From positions 186,001-250,000 of the forward strand of contig JAGTWJ010000019.1 of NCBI GenBank assembly GCA_020064725.1: a stretch of DNA of 64,000 nucleotides, given 5' to 3'. Both the position numbers and the translations under genes were made by a program. The first letter of the stretch is position 1, and each line of letters begins with the position of its first letter. This document shows positions 43,504 through 53,845 of this stretch, piece by piece. This DNA is from Drechslerella dactyloides. Taxonomy: Eukaryota > Ascomycota > Orbiliomycetes > Orbiliales > Orbiliaceae. The notes under the pieces are model-generated. The model did no database searches, was not told the origin of the DNA, and saw nothing but the letters and a program-made list of their open reading frames with translations.

Positions 43504-45596
43504 GCGAGCAACACCACCACCGCGAGCAGGCTATACCAAATTTGGGTTGAGTGCTTCATATCACGATGCCAAGTCACAGCATCGTCACCACCATGGATTT
43601 CCCCTATTCCTCTCCCCTTTTCTTGTAGATTACATCGTCTTCAATCTATATTGTCTATCTTTCAATGCTTTATACAAATTTCGCCTGTCGACGTAAAAAT
43701 AACCAACTAAGATGTACAGGCAGTTCGATCCGGAGAAAGAAGAGAAGGTGCAAGCAGCAATCAAAGCATGGAAGGAAGGTCGGGCGCCTTCACTCAATCA
43801 AGCAGCTGTAATGCGCGGCGTGCCTTTATCGACAGTCCGGCACCGGGCAGCAAGGCGCAGTCCTCATACACTCCTCGAAACTCAGCCCAAAAACCAGTTA
43901 CTTACAGCAGCACAAGAGCGGGCTCTTTCGAAATGGATCATCGACCTCTGGAGCCATGGTTTCCCTGCTCGCTACGATTTGCTTCGCTCTATGGCCTCGC
44001 AACTTGGTGGCTGTAAGATTGGGAACAATTGGGTTACACGGTTCCTGAAGCGCCATCCTGAATTAACTACGGTCCGGAGTCGAATGCTTGAAGACAAAAG
44101 AGGGAAGGCGAACGACATTGAGGCTATTATCGAGTGGTTCACTTTATTCAACTGTTTGGTCCGGAAGCATAAGATTCTCCCACAAAATATATGGAATATG
44201 GATGAAAAAGGCTTTATGATTGGGTGGGCGAAAGCAGCCAATGTAATCGTCCCAACAGCCTATAAGAGGCAGCGATTCTGCGTTCACGATGGCGACAGGG
44301 AGAGCGTTACTATAGTCGAGTGTGTCTCGGCAACTGGAGAACACTGTGCCCCAATGGTTATCTTCCCAGGCAAAGTTCACTTGGCAGGCTGGCATGAAGG
44401 ACGAGACTCGCGCGATGGATGGTACTGGGCGTTAAGTAAGAAGGGAGTGACGAATGAAGAACTCGCTCTTAAATGGCTGGAGCACTGCTTTCAGCCAAAG
44501 TCTGCCCAAGTCGCCGGTCCCAGCTTAAATCGTTCACAACAGATGCTTATACTTGACGGCCATGGCAGCCATGTCAGCACTGCCTTCATCGATTACTGCA
44601 GACAGCAGCGTATACTGCTGCTCTGCCTGCCGCCGCACTCTACTCATTACTTACAGCCACTCGACGTCGGCCTGTTCAGTTACTATGCCCGGGCATATAG
44701 TGACGCTGTCAGCTCATTTTGCCGTTATGGAGGGACTGGCATTGGGAAAAGAGAGTTTATCGATCTTATTGCGCCAGTGCGTCAAGCAGCTTTTACGGAA
44801 AAAGCTATTACTGGAGGGTGGAAGGGTGCTGGCCTGTTGCCATTCGATCCTCTATACGTCTTGAATAAGATCCCAAGTTTTACAGTGGCGGACTATAGAG
44901 ATTTGCTTGATCCCATTGTCGACGATCTGGAGGCGCATATGCCTGCTGCCGGTGCCTTCAAGACTCCAGCGTGTGAGCGTATTCTGGTTTCATATGTGAA
45001 CGATATTCGACGCGCTATTGATGAAATCCTTCCTTCCCCACTACAGCATAAATTCGACAAAATTACGAAAGTTGCAGAGGCATCATATGCCCAACAGCAG
45101 ATACTTCAAGCCACCAATAATGAGCTACAGCAGGCACTCCGGCAGCAGCGTGGGAGGCAGCAGGCAGGCGGCCGCCGCCATCTATCGAAAGCACGAGTGC
45201 TGGCCGATGTCGACATCCCAATGCTTGTTGAACAAGCTCAACAGCGCACTAAGCAAGACGAACAGCGCACTATGCAGCGAGTTACACGCTCACAAGCACG
45301 CCTGGCAGCAGCAGGCACCGCTACTAATGACACTGCTGGCGCTGGTGACACTACTGTGCAGCTAACGCCGGAGTGCCTGACGCTGTTGGCGCTGCGCTAG
45401 CTATGTGTTGTCGAGGGGTTTTTTTTTTTTTTTTCACACTATATTGATAGATACCGTTCTGTAATATATGTAGATATATAGCTAGCACCACTTACAATAA
45501 AAAAATTCTAATTTTCTTCCGCTTTTCTATGGAGAATGCACGTAATTTTGGAAAAACCCGGGAATTTGGGTTGCTCGCGTTGGTGGTGTTGCTCGC
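43504..45596 (+). mobile_element. Fot1/pogo-type DNA transposon with 25-bp inverted repeats
   Basis: About 2.1 kb bounded by GCGAGCAACACCACCACCGC (43504) and the inverted GCGGTT...-type match GCGTTGGTGGTGTTGCTCGC ending at 45596: the 25-bp ends differ at one position. The CGAGCAA word also recurs at the inner edge of each repeat. It holds one intact transposase gene. No TA target duplication lies directly at these borders, so the true ends could be a few bases out. Confidence 0.8.
43712..45400 (+). CDS. Fot1/pogo-type DDE transposase, apparently intact
   Basis: 562-residue intronless frame from ATG 43712. Residues 5-50 form a Psq-type helix-turn-helix (SLNQAAVMRGVPLSTVRHRA). Residues 60-130 are a CENP-B/Tc5-type helix-turn-helix (GNNWVTRFLKRHPEL). 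The catalytic domain has Asp in WNMDEKGFMIGW, in MLILDGHGSH and in LQPLDVGLFSYY, the DDD set of this group. The last 100 residues are a Gln-rich coiled coil with KR-rich spots. It has no stops or frameshifts, in contrast to the decayed Tc1 copies beside it. It catalyses cut-and-paste movement of its own element; activity is inferred. Confidence 0.9.
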   Translation: MYRQFDPEKEEKVQAAIKAWKEGRAPSLNQAAVMRGVPLSTVRHRAARRSPHTLLETQPKNQLLTAAQERALSKWIIDLWSHGFPARYDLLRSMASQLGGCKIGNNWVTRFLKRHPELTTVRSRMLEDKRGKANDIEAIIEWFTLFNCLVRKHKILPQNIWNMDEKGFMIGWAKAANVIVPTAYKRQRFCVHDGDRESVTIVECVSATGEHCAPMVIFPGKVHLAGWHEGRDSRDGWYWALSKKGVTNEELALKWLEHCFQPKSAQVAGPSLNRSQQMLILDGHGSHVSTAFIDYCRQQRILLLCLPPHSTHYLQPLDVGLFSYYARAYSDAVSSFCRYGGTGIGKREFIDLIAPVRQAAFTEKAITGGWKGAGLLPFDPLYVLNKIPSFTVADYRDLLDPIVDDLEAHMPAAGAFKTPACERILVSYVNDIRRAIDEILPSPLQHKFDKITKVAEASYAQQQILQATNNELQQALRQQRGRQQAGGRRHLSKARVLADVDIPMLVEQAQQRTKQDEQRTMQRVTRSQARLAAAGTATNDTAGAGDTTVQLTPECLTLLALR

Positions 45597-46210
45597 CGGC
45601 CGGTGGGCGGCGTTAATGCTCTTTTTACTTGAGCGACCGCAGCAAAAGGGCTGAATTATAACTGGTGTGGTCCGGATGCTCATTACCTGTTCTAGCCTAG
45701 CATGTACGAAAACACCCCAATCCGGTACGCGTGACGTGACCACTCGTTGATCGAAGCGATCGAAACGTCAGGCGTTGAGCACGGCGAGCAGCGAGCACAA
45801 CACGTTTCGATCACCACCCATTTGTATGAAAGGCTTCATGTATGCATAAATTTTAGTTTTATAGTATGAAAGATGAATGCTGTGTTGACCGATGGATTTT
45901 GACCGGCTGTGATTTGACCGGCTTGCTTATAAAATACGTTATTGACAACCATATTGCCTTATGAATTTCCAACAAAATGGATTATAAAAGCTATTGCATC
46001 TTTTCAAAAGATAGAGAATCGTTGGGAAATTTCTCAATTGGTTTGGTAAAATATTGGTAGAGTTGTTGGATTGTGAAATCGGTCGGTTTGGTTGAGTGTA
46101 TGTATTTTCAAAGCGTCAACAAACTTTTGTCCCAATACTTACTATATAAATGCTCACGCCGCCAGTTGTCATACTTGGCCTTTATAAGTCCAGACCTCGG
46201 CATTCCAATA
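45597..46210. other. spacer with an LTR fragment and poly-T
   Basis: Around 45720-45850 the words GTGACCACTCG and GAGCACAACAC...TTCATGTAT match the LTR at ~36150-36300. Poly-T lies just inside the transposon at ~45418-45434. No gene. Confidence 0.4.
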
Positions 46211-48129
46211 TTACGGCTCTGTTGAGTCCTCACTCTTCTTCAGTTCACACATGTGGGCCTTCGGTCCAATAGCCCAGTGATGTGTAAACTCCATGCTCTC
46301 GCCTGTGCAAGACCCCGCAAGCACCACGTCCCGACAATTTTTAAGCACTGCAGCTGCCATGAGTCGCAGTACCATCATTGCGAGATTTAAACCTATACAG
46401 ACTAGAGTTGCGCACACATTATACGGATTAGTGGCCGCATTTTTGTGAAAAATTGACAACAGGGTATAGAGGTTTGTAGCTGTGTTAGTGATATAGTATT
46501 TATGATTTGGAAGGGCTGGACAAGAGGGTGAGCGAAATTACTTCTAGTTGCTCCGCCGAAAGGCATCATCGATGACTCCATCTCTTTCGTTGGTTTAAGC
46601 CATCTCTCCGGTTTAAAACTACAACATAAGCGCATATTAGTCCCGTATTTGTAATCATTTCCCATCTACCTTCCAGCCTCAAGCCTCCGAGGACTTACGA
46701 AAACGGCTCTTCGAATACGCTTGGATCCCTATGCAGGGTATACGCCTGCGAGCTAACCTCCGTATCAGCCGGTAAGAAGTACGGCCCGAGCTGTCTCCCA
46801 CCTTTTGGCACAACCCGAGGCAGCCGCGTCGGCGTCGCATTCTATAACCTCAGCGTTTCATTTATCACACATTTCAAGTATGGCAACTGTCGCAGCTTTC
46901 CATCCGTAATCTCTCCACTCAGAGCGTCCAATTCTTCCTCCAATTTTCTGCGAACCTTTGGGTGCTTAAGTACTGCCCAAATGAGATACGTTCCAGTAAC
47001 TCCAGTCGTTTCAATGCCGCCGTTCAAAACACCCACCGATTCGAATATTAGTTCCTCCCAGGTAAACTTGTACTTTATTTCCGTTTTTTCCATATCATTT
47101 ACGAATTTAGAGAACACGATTGGTCTAGGGTCATCATCTTGAGAGTTTTGGACTTCGCACCGGAGCTCGGAGAGAGCTTTATCGAAATAGTCCACGAGAA
47201 GTTTCTTGTGGCCTATGTATCGTTGGATTATCGGGTGGGGGACAAAGCTAAGGAGGTACTGGATAATATTGAAGGCAGGAATCTCGGCGCAGATGCTGAG
47301 GCGAGTCAAGAGTGTTGCAAGGGTTTCAACTATAGGGTTTATCTTAATGTTGGGTCAGCAATTTGTCAAGAGATGGTGTGTGGGTTCGAAAGTCACATAC
47401 AGCCTCATTCTTTAACATCCCCAAATCCTTCCCATAGCTGATCTCTGCGATAATATCCGCGGCCATTAGAAAGTTCCATGGCAGAATATCCACCTTGTCT
47501 TTTTCTATGTCTCGCTTAATCTTGCTAACCCATATATTCGTATGTTTCCGAATTGCTGGTTCTAGGGTATTCAAATTGGTATTCGAAAGTGCGGTCCCAT
47601 ACGTTTTTCGACGGTAAATATAGTCCTCATTGTGGACTACTGAGAAAATGTTAAAAGGGCCTCCGGTAAGGTGGGTGTACCAATCGGATTTACGATACGG
47701 GTCCTTAGTGGAGTGTATCTTTTTGGCAGACTCAAGGTGAGAAATCGCGATTTCGGTGGGTGAGATCCGGACAAATGGACCTATTTGATATATTCCATGG
47801 TAAGCGCTCGCATCCTCATCGCTTAGTGAGTCCCTTCTTGGGCGGGGCATTGCAATGGCAGCGCGTCCCTTTCATAAGCCTCATGGAATATACTTCATAC
47901 CATACTTTTGGTGCAACTCGTGTACTGCAAATATCTGCCTGCCCTGGATCGATACTTTTGCTAGCCAGAATCGCGAGATAGCGGCGTACCACGGCCCCGG
48001 TATTTTTGCAAGCGGTGAATAGAAGAGCAGATAGATGATCCTTATGAGGAAGTATCCAATGGGGGCTATGGTGACTACAACCAGGGGCCAGACATCAAGC
48101 CCCACAGAAACTCCTCCAAATTTGATCAT
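46211..48129 (-). pseudogene. cytochrome P450 with one nonsense codon, five exons
   Basis: Exons 48129-47901, 47780-47401, 47342-46699, 46618-46542 and 46401-46211 keep phase at every junction (donors GTATGA, GTATGT, GTAAGT, GTAATT) and add up to 506 codons. The N-terminus is a membrane anchor (PLVVVTIAPIGYFLIRIIYL) followed by the Pro hinge (AKIPGPW). Exon 3 has the I-helix (GGIETTGV) and the ExxR helix (ETLRL). Exon 4 starts KPERW and ends PFGGATR; exon 5 opens with ICIGLNLAMM, so the haem-binding FGGATRICIG is restored by splicing. Codon 370, directly after ETLRL where family members have Tyr, is TAG (46842-46844). Everything else is intact, so this is a fresh pseudogene, a polymorphism or a sequencing error. 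Confidence 0.85.
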
Positions 48130-49330
48130 TCTGGCGATGCAAAATTAGGTTCTAGCACTTGAAGGGAGTATTGATCCAAAGAAGGTGTTAAGAAATGCCA
48201 ATGCCAAGCCAGGACGTACTTATAAACGACTGTCCGCCCGAATTTAAACAAAACACAATCACATCATCCTTATCCCACGAGCTTGTTAGCTTGTACTTAA
48301 AAGAGCAAACCTTATCAAAAGTATCTTTCCATCGCGAGTGAATAGCTCGTTTTGGATGGTTACCAGGCAGCAAATGAGCGTATTTCAACTAAGCACTCGG
48401 CTGGCCTTGTTTCCTGGGAACAATGCCTTTTTCCGTGCCATGTTGAAACTTGAGTTTCTGGGATTGAGACCCCGTTAGTCTCAATCCGGCGTTTTATACG
48501 AAGTACCACGGATAATTCCACTGCTCTGACGAATGCCATAAGGCACTCTTCATGCAAGCAGGCAAATGCGGTTCAGCAAGTTCCATCTATTACCTAGCCA
48601 GTGAACAGCATCAGCCGTTCCGACGGTTAAGACCCCTGTCTTTGCATACCGTGCCTGATCAAGCTGTCGGCTCTCACATGAGCTTCCCCGAGACAATAAG
48701 TTACAACTTCTCGCATTAACCTACCCATTTTAGGTACAGACCCTGAAGCACCACATCAAGGTAAATGCGGCACCTTCGAGCATGATACAATTTTAGCTTC
48801 TACAAGCGAAGCGGCGCTAATCGTATAGTCATTAAACTTTAAAATAACGCAAGTTATAAGCCAACTGGACACATACCTCACCCGGCCACAATTTGCTGAT
48901 ACACTCAAATTAATCTTGAATAATTCAACAGAAAATTCTTAGAGTGCTATTGTTATAATGGTGCTTGATGATAGCGGTATCTCTGTCACAGAGGTATGTA
49001 GGTCTTGTCTGATTGATGATGATTACTTGATTGGTGATCTCTTTGACAACGCTCTGCTGGAGAGCGTGCTCTTCTTAAGGGGATCAGGAAAAGGGGTAGC
49101 GAGGCTGGGAGCCTCGCCACCTCCTGCCTCTGTAATAGAGCATGTGACCCGGCAATAGCTGCCTCTTGTTCATGGCTGCTTCTGCATCTGCAATAACAGC
49201 TATAAAATTTAAATATATGTTAGAATATAAGTAAACTTATAACTTTGAATATAAATAATATATATTTTTATCTATATTAATAGTTAGAATAATCAACGCC
49301 GTTTATAAGTGGGGTACTTTTAAAAAGTCA
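48130..49330. other. intergenic, no supported gene
   Basis: About 1.2 kb. Frame 48958-49158 (66 codons) has no recognisable content. Confidence 0.35.
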
Positions 49331-49781
49331 TGTAAGAAATCGTATATGGACTAGTTCAGGATATCAAGGTAATACACAAATGTCACAGAGCAGGATGAGG
49401 CACTAGTGTGTATACAGATTGATACTTAAATTGTTGCTTGATTTCTAAATACATAACAGCGAAAGCCTGCAATTAAATAGACAGTGACAAAGGAAATAAC
49501 ATGTATGAACTGGACAGGGAATAAGTCTGTGAACTGGACATTCGGACGTAGATAGTTGAACTGGACAGGAAATAAGTTTGTGGACCGGACATTCGGATGT
49601 AGGTAATTGAACTGGACAGGAATTAAATCTGTGAACTTATTCTGGACTAGCTTCTTTGTGTTGTGCCTGTTTTTCTTCCAACCATAGCAATGCGTGGATG
49701 TCTCCGACTGTCATTCTGATAGCACCGCCAGCCAACTCTACTTCTGCTCTGAGTTGGTCATGCTGCTGTAGCCTCGTTACA
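49331..49781 (+). mobile_element. LTR of the second family, probably solo
   Basis: Starts TGTAAGAAATCGTATA and ends CTCGTTACA (tips TGTAA/TTACA inverted), 451 bp. It shares the start and GAACTGGACAGGRAATAAGT repeats with 29683-29950, and the tip GTTACA with 29373. No target duplication is visible (AGTCA versus CCTTA). Confidence 0.65.
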
Positions 49782-49973
49782 CCTTAGGACACATTTGCTG
49801 TTAAAATTCAATAGCCTAGGTGTGGTATAAAGTTATGAATGTAAACAATATATAACTATGGTTTCGATTGCTACGTATTTCACGAAGTCAGTCTGTGACA
49901 ATACCTATAGGCTGAAACTCATACAAATGACTTTATTCGATATACATGACATTGATGGGGGATAAGCGGCAAT

Positions 49974-50748
49974 TTATTTTTTGACAGATGGCACTCCTTC
50001 CCATAGAAATCCATTCGAGTCGGTGACTAGCTCCGTTGCCATGTTGTGGCTCCGCGGGGTAGTCCTTAGCATCGCCGGCCTCACCATAGCCATCAAATAA
50101 TATGTCCCGAAGGAATCGGGACGTGAAGGGATAGCCAATAATCTCCGGTCTTGGAAATCAAACCATTTGTTGTAAAGGGGCCGACCTTTGACAGTCGCGT
50201 TGAGATAGACTTCCAAGCTGGCCGCATCAGCTTGTCGACAGCCCCATTCCAGTAGTCTATAGCCAAGGCCCCTTCTTTGATAACTCTTATCCACACCTAG
50301 AAACTCAAACACTAAGATAAGTTTAGCGAACTTGGCCGATAAAATTCCATCTCGTTCGTTGATTGAAGGTTGATGACTTACTCCAATGAGGTCTGCTACC
50401 CATAACTTCTGCTCTATTTCGTGGCGCTCCACCCCATAATGCGTCGGCTAGCTCGACATCCCATTGCGACGGATAGGTTGGTAAATGGGTATCCTGTGTT
50501 CCGTCTGCTTGCGGGACGTTCCAACGAGCAAAAGCTACCAGCTTCTTATTGTTTGAATTATCTTCAACAACAAACGTTTTTAAAACGCTTGGGCCGGACT
50601 TTATCCCTAGAGCCCATACGTCATTTAGCCATCGGCGAGTGATGGAATCCTCTGGTGTCATAACCTTCCAAAACTCATGGGATGAGTTAAAGGAAGCGTA
50701 CCATAAATTGGTGAGTTCCTCTACATCGTTATAGGTGGCCTCTCTCAC
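49974..50748 (-). pseudogene. GNAT acetyltransferase, frameshifted
   Basis: The frame beginning around 50748 (AVREATYNDVEELTNLWYASF) breaks at a CCCC run (50432-50435) after VELADALWG; one extra base there would rejoin it to ERHEIEQKLWVADLIG and LVFEFLGVDKSYQRRGLGYR, LLEWGCRQADA, LYNKWFDF. QRRGLG is the acetyl-CoA-binding motif A of GNAT enzymes, and VYLNAT...LYNKWFDF the usual motif B. A possible intron with GTAAGT follows ADLIG. The reaction would be N-acetylation of an unknown amine. No in-frame ATG is found near the start, so the 5' end is also uncertain or lost. Confidence 0.7.
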
Positions 50749-51632
50749 AGCAAAACCTGCAGGAAGGTTGTGTTGGATATCTGATATGTACGTGTTGTTG
50801 ATACCGCGGATGGATGCTTCTTCTGTCTGAGGGGCTTGCGAAGAAGCATATCTCGTAGAGCTTTATTCGAGGGTATTTTCGCCAGTCAGCGTAGTTCTAA
50901 CGGATCTAAAGGAATGAAATATACGAGGGTAGAGTCGTTACTCAACTAATTATTTTTCAGACTTCGTAAATGTGCAAAGTTCACAAAACTTATGGGAGGT
51001 ATTCTGTTATAAAGGGGTAGCGTTGCCTTCGAGAAGGACAAAGATTGTGATATTCTAACCACTAGATTACGATTCATTGTTGAGCTCTGAACCTACGAAG
51101 TATCGAAGGTAGATTGTCTTTGTGTCTGATAGTGTATGAACACTATATCTAGGACGATACGGTAAATATAGCTAATCCTAAGCTGCGATATAGCCACTGT
51201 TTTGCTGCGTTAGCCCCCCTTTGATGAGTAGAACCATCAGCCCCCAGCCTTGATCCTAGGCTTTTCGCTTAAGCTCCGTTCGACTGTCTTGATAGGTGAT
51301 CTGATGCAAGTAGAAGAAACGGATGTACTTGCTTGGTTAGAAATAGAGTTAAAGGGAGTGGAGTCTCCTAAATTTTGTCACCGGCTAACCCGGTTAGTCA
51401 AATAAAGGCCTGTTCTGATGAAAACGGGATGTGCCGCAGAAACACCAAGCTCCGCTTGATATGATGCCAAGACGGAGTGCATGCGCTAAAAAATCAGACG
51501 TGGCGTGATACGAAAACCTTATGGCGCATCCCTACTTACCCATGCCAATTCAGGCAAGCACCGACATGCATGTTATGCACACCTAATCACAATTTGATGT
51601 GGGCCCACTCATCGACCCTGTCCAGACATCGC
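50749..51632. other. intergenic; possible tRNA-like relic
   Basis: About 880 bases between the GNAT and the methyltransferase fragment. A decayed tRNA-like D-arm (TCTAGTGGTTAGAATA on the minus strand, ~51043-51064) is present but the T-arm is not recognisable. Confidence 0.3.
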
Positions 51633-51892
51633 CTTTCCTTTCCAAAACGACACAAAACGGAAACAGAATATCGAGGTGCTTTCAATCTCCTCAGCATGTT
51701 GGATGCCACCGAAGGGTTCACCATGGCTCTGTACACTCGCGTTCTCGGAGTAAGCGGCTGCCTGAGGAAGCTTTGCGGAAGTGAATCCATGCTAATTGAA
51801 AAGCCCAGAAATCGGTGGAGACGACACAAATCATCAAAAAGATTAAGACAAACTTGAGAAAGAGGGAGTATCACATGTACTTCCAATTGTAA
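51633..51892 (+). pseudogene. C-terminal exons of a LaeA/UMTA-like methyltransferase (fragment)
   Basis: Exon 51633-51749 gives FNLLSMLDATEGFTMALYTR-VLG. A 59-nt intron (GTAAGC donor, TGCTAATTG branch, CCCAG acceptor, 51750-51808, phase 0) joins it to KSVETTQIIKKIKTNLRKRE then YHMYFQL and a stop at 51890-51892. This matches the end of fungal LaeA-like S-adenosylmethionine methyltransferases: FNxLxMLDGxEGFSMxLxTRVLGWS, then VxxLLxKVRxxLKxRxIHxYFxL. The SAM-binding fold (VLDxGTGTG) is not found upstream in any frame, so the gene is 5'-truncated. Confidence 0.7.
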
Positions 51893-53845
51893 GTTTCCAT
51901 ACGCCCGAAGACTTCCCCCCTATGCAACCCATGCGATCTCATATCTGACTCCTGAACGGTTGCGCCACGTATGGCCAAAAGCCCTTGGATGCGTCTACAA
52001 ACTAAACCCATTTTCTTTTTCTTATTACGTAAAAATTGGCTTCGTAAGCAATTGATATTCACAACATTGGGTATTTCTGGTCTTTATCCGGCATCATGTC
52101 GCATAGCAAGCGAAGAAGACATTTCTCCCTTTCTTTTTTTTTTTGGAAGCAAAGTACATCGATCGTCCTCCCACCCACGCGCGATCAATTTATACCTAGT
52201 TTCTTTCCACATTTGCTGGCAGGACATTCGCTTCGTCGCTACCTTAATTACGATCCATCGGCATGTTCTGGTTCTCTGAATGAAAACCGAAGTTTTGCTG
52301 AAAGGAAGATATTTAATACTGGTCAAACGATGGTCTCCAGTCTCGCTATGGTACTGCCGATAGCACATATGTATCGGAAGTTCAAGTGATATTGAGATTT
52401 GCCCATTAGATCTGCAGGGATCGCAAATATACCAGCCACCATTTTTTCGTTGTAGTCTTGCATATTAGCAGCCCTTCCAAATTTCTTAAATTCGTGACGT
52501 AGAGATACATTTGGGTGGCACGAGGATTGCCGATAGAAAACCCCGGAAACCCTCTCCGCAGGAAGGTTTGGTAGAAATTTGCTTATTTTGGCTCAGTCAA
52601 TATATGGAATACAAGAAATAAACAGGTAGCATTTTGTTTTGGTCTATGGTTTACGCAACGTCAGATCTTACGCGATGCAAGAGAAGAATTGCGAAGATTG
52701 AAGGCCAATGAATGGCGACTCATGCAGGCGTGACTTAGAGATGTTGCACGGTCCACCAACAAAGAAACTTGGCGGGGCCAGCTGCGGGTTGCGTTGGATT
52801 GTTGGAAGTTGCAATTAAGAGATAGATGTTAGAATAGTGTCTGCATGCAGGCCTTGCTTTTGGGAAATATACAGAAATCAGGGTGTCGGAGATTGGTGGC
52901 TTGGAGTGCTACTTAGCTTCGAAGAGAGAAGTGGGGACATTCTAACGAAGCTTTTTGATAGAATAGAATTGCATTCTTTAGCTGAGTCAGAGTACCACTA
53001 CTGATACATTTCTTTGATATTTCGATCGCCCGAGCTAGTAGCTGTCCTATTAAATATTGCAGAGAAAATCCCGGTCGTCGAAGATACCGAAAAGAGTGAT
53101 CCAAGCCGTAGAAGTGTGCAAATATGATCGTACGTGGGCTGCACTCGGCTGTGCCGGCCATGTTATCAGGCTTTCTTCGATCGCGAGATCAGATATGTTG
53201 AAGGTGCCTGTAATGAGTTCACGCTGAATCCAGTTTTGGAAGAGTTCGGTTTGGGTTCGTGATTTATGGGATCGAACTGCCTTCTTCATTGAAGTAATAC
53301 CCTATAGATTTCAGTCGATTTAAGAGATCTTCCGCTTGTGCAATTAACATCGTGAAGCTCTTCCCCGCAATCGATGAGGACTGGTTACTAATGATAAAAA
53401 TACTGAGGCGTTTAGTTCTTGGAGTTGGTGGGCTCAGTGCGCGTCACGAAACCCCCTCTGACAACCTTTTATCCAGACTTTCACCAATCGAAAAATAGTC
53501 ACTGATGTTTTCTGTTTCTTGAGGCAATCGATGATTGCCTACTGCAAAAGAGGCGGTCTTGCCCACAGTTTAGATATCTTTATTGACTTCAGGCTTTTGG
53601 TTGCAATATCCCTATATGAATCATATTTATACCTGCGGCCATATTTATAACTTTACAGTTGAAAATATGTAAGTTCGTCAAAATATATCTGGTAATTGAA
53701 ATGTTGGTGGATTCAGAAATGTAAAGAATTCTCCCCAGCTATCCGAAACACCCTTCCGCTTACTTTGTCCTCCTCGTACCTGCCTTCTACGCTCGCCTCC
53801 GGCTTTTGATTGCGCTTTCGCATCCAATCGCAGTCCAGTTATCAT
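51893..53845. other. intergenic region, no supported gene
   Basis: About 1.95 kb. Overlapping minus-strand frames at 52913-53289 have an ATG and moderate length but no recognisable content; frames at 51971-52389 look like chance. Poly-T occurs at ~52133-52143. Confidence 0.3.

Noticed and set aside
51005..51080. tRNA-like sequence on the minus strand
   Set aside because: A D-arm-like TAGTGGTTAGAATA and a possible 5-bp anticodon stem exist, but there is no T-arm (GGTTCGA) and no closing acceptor stem.
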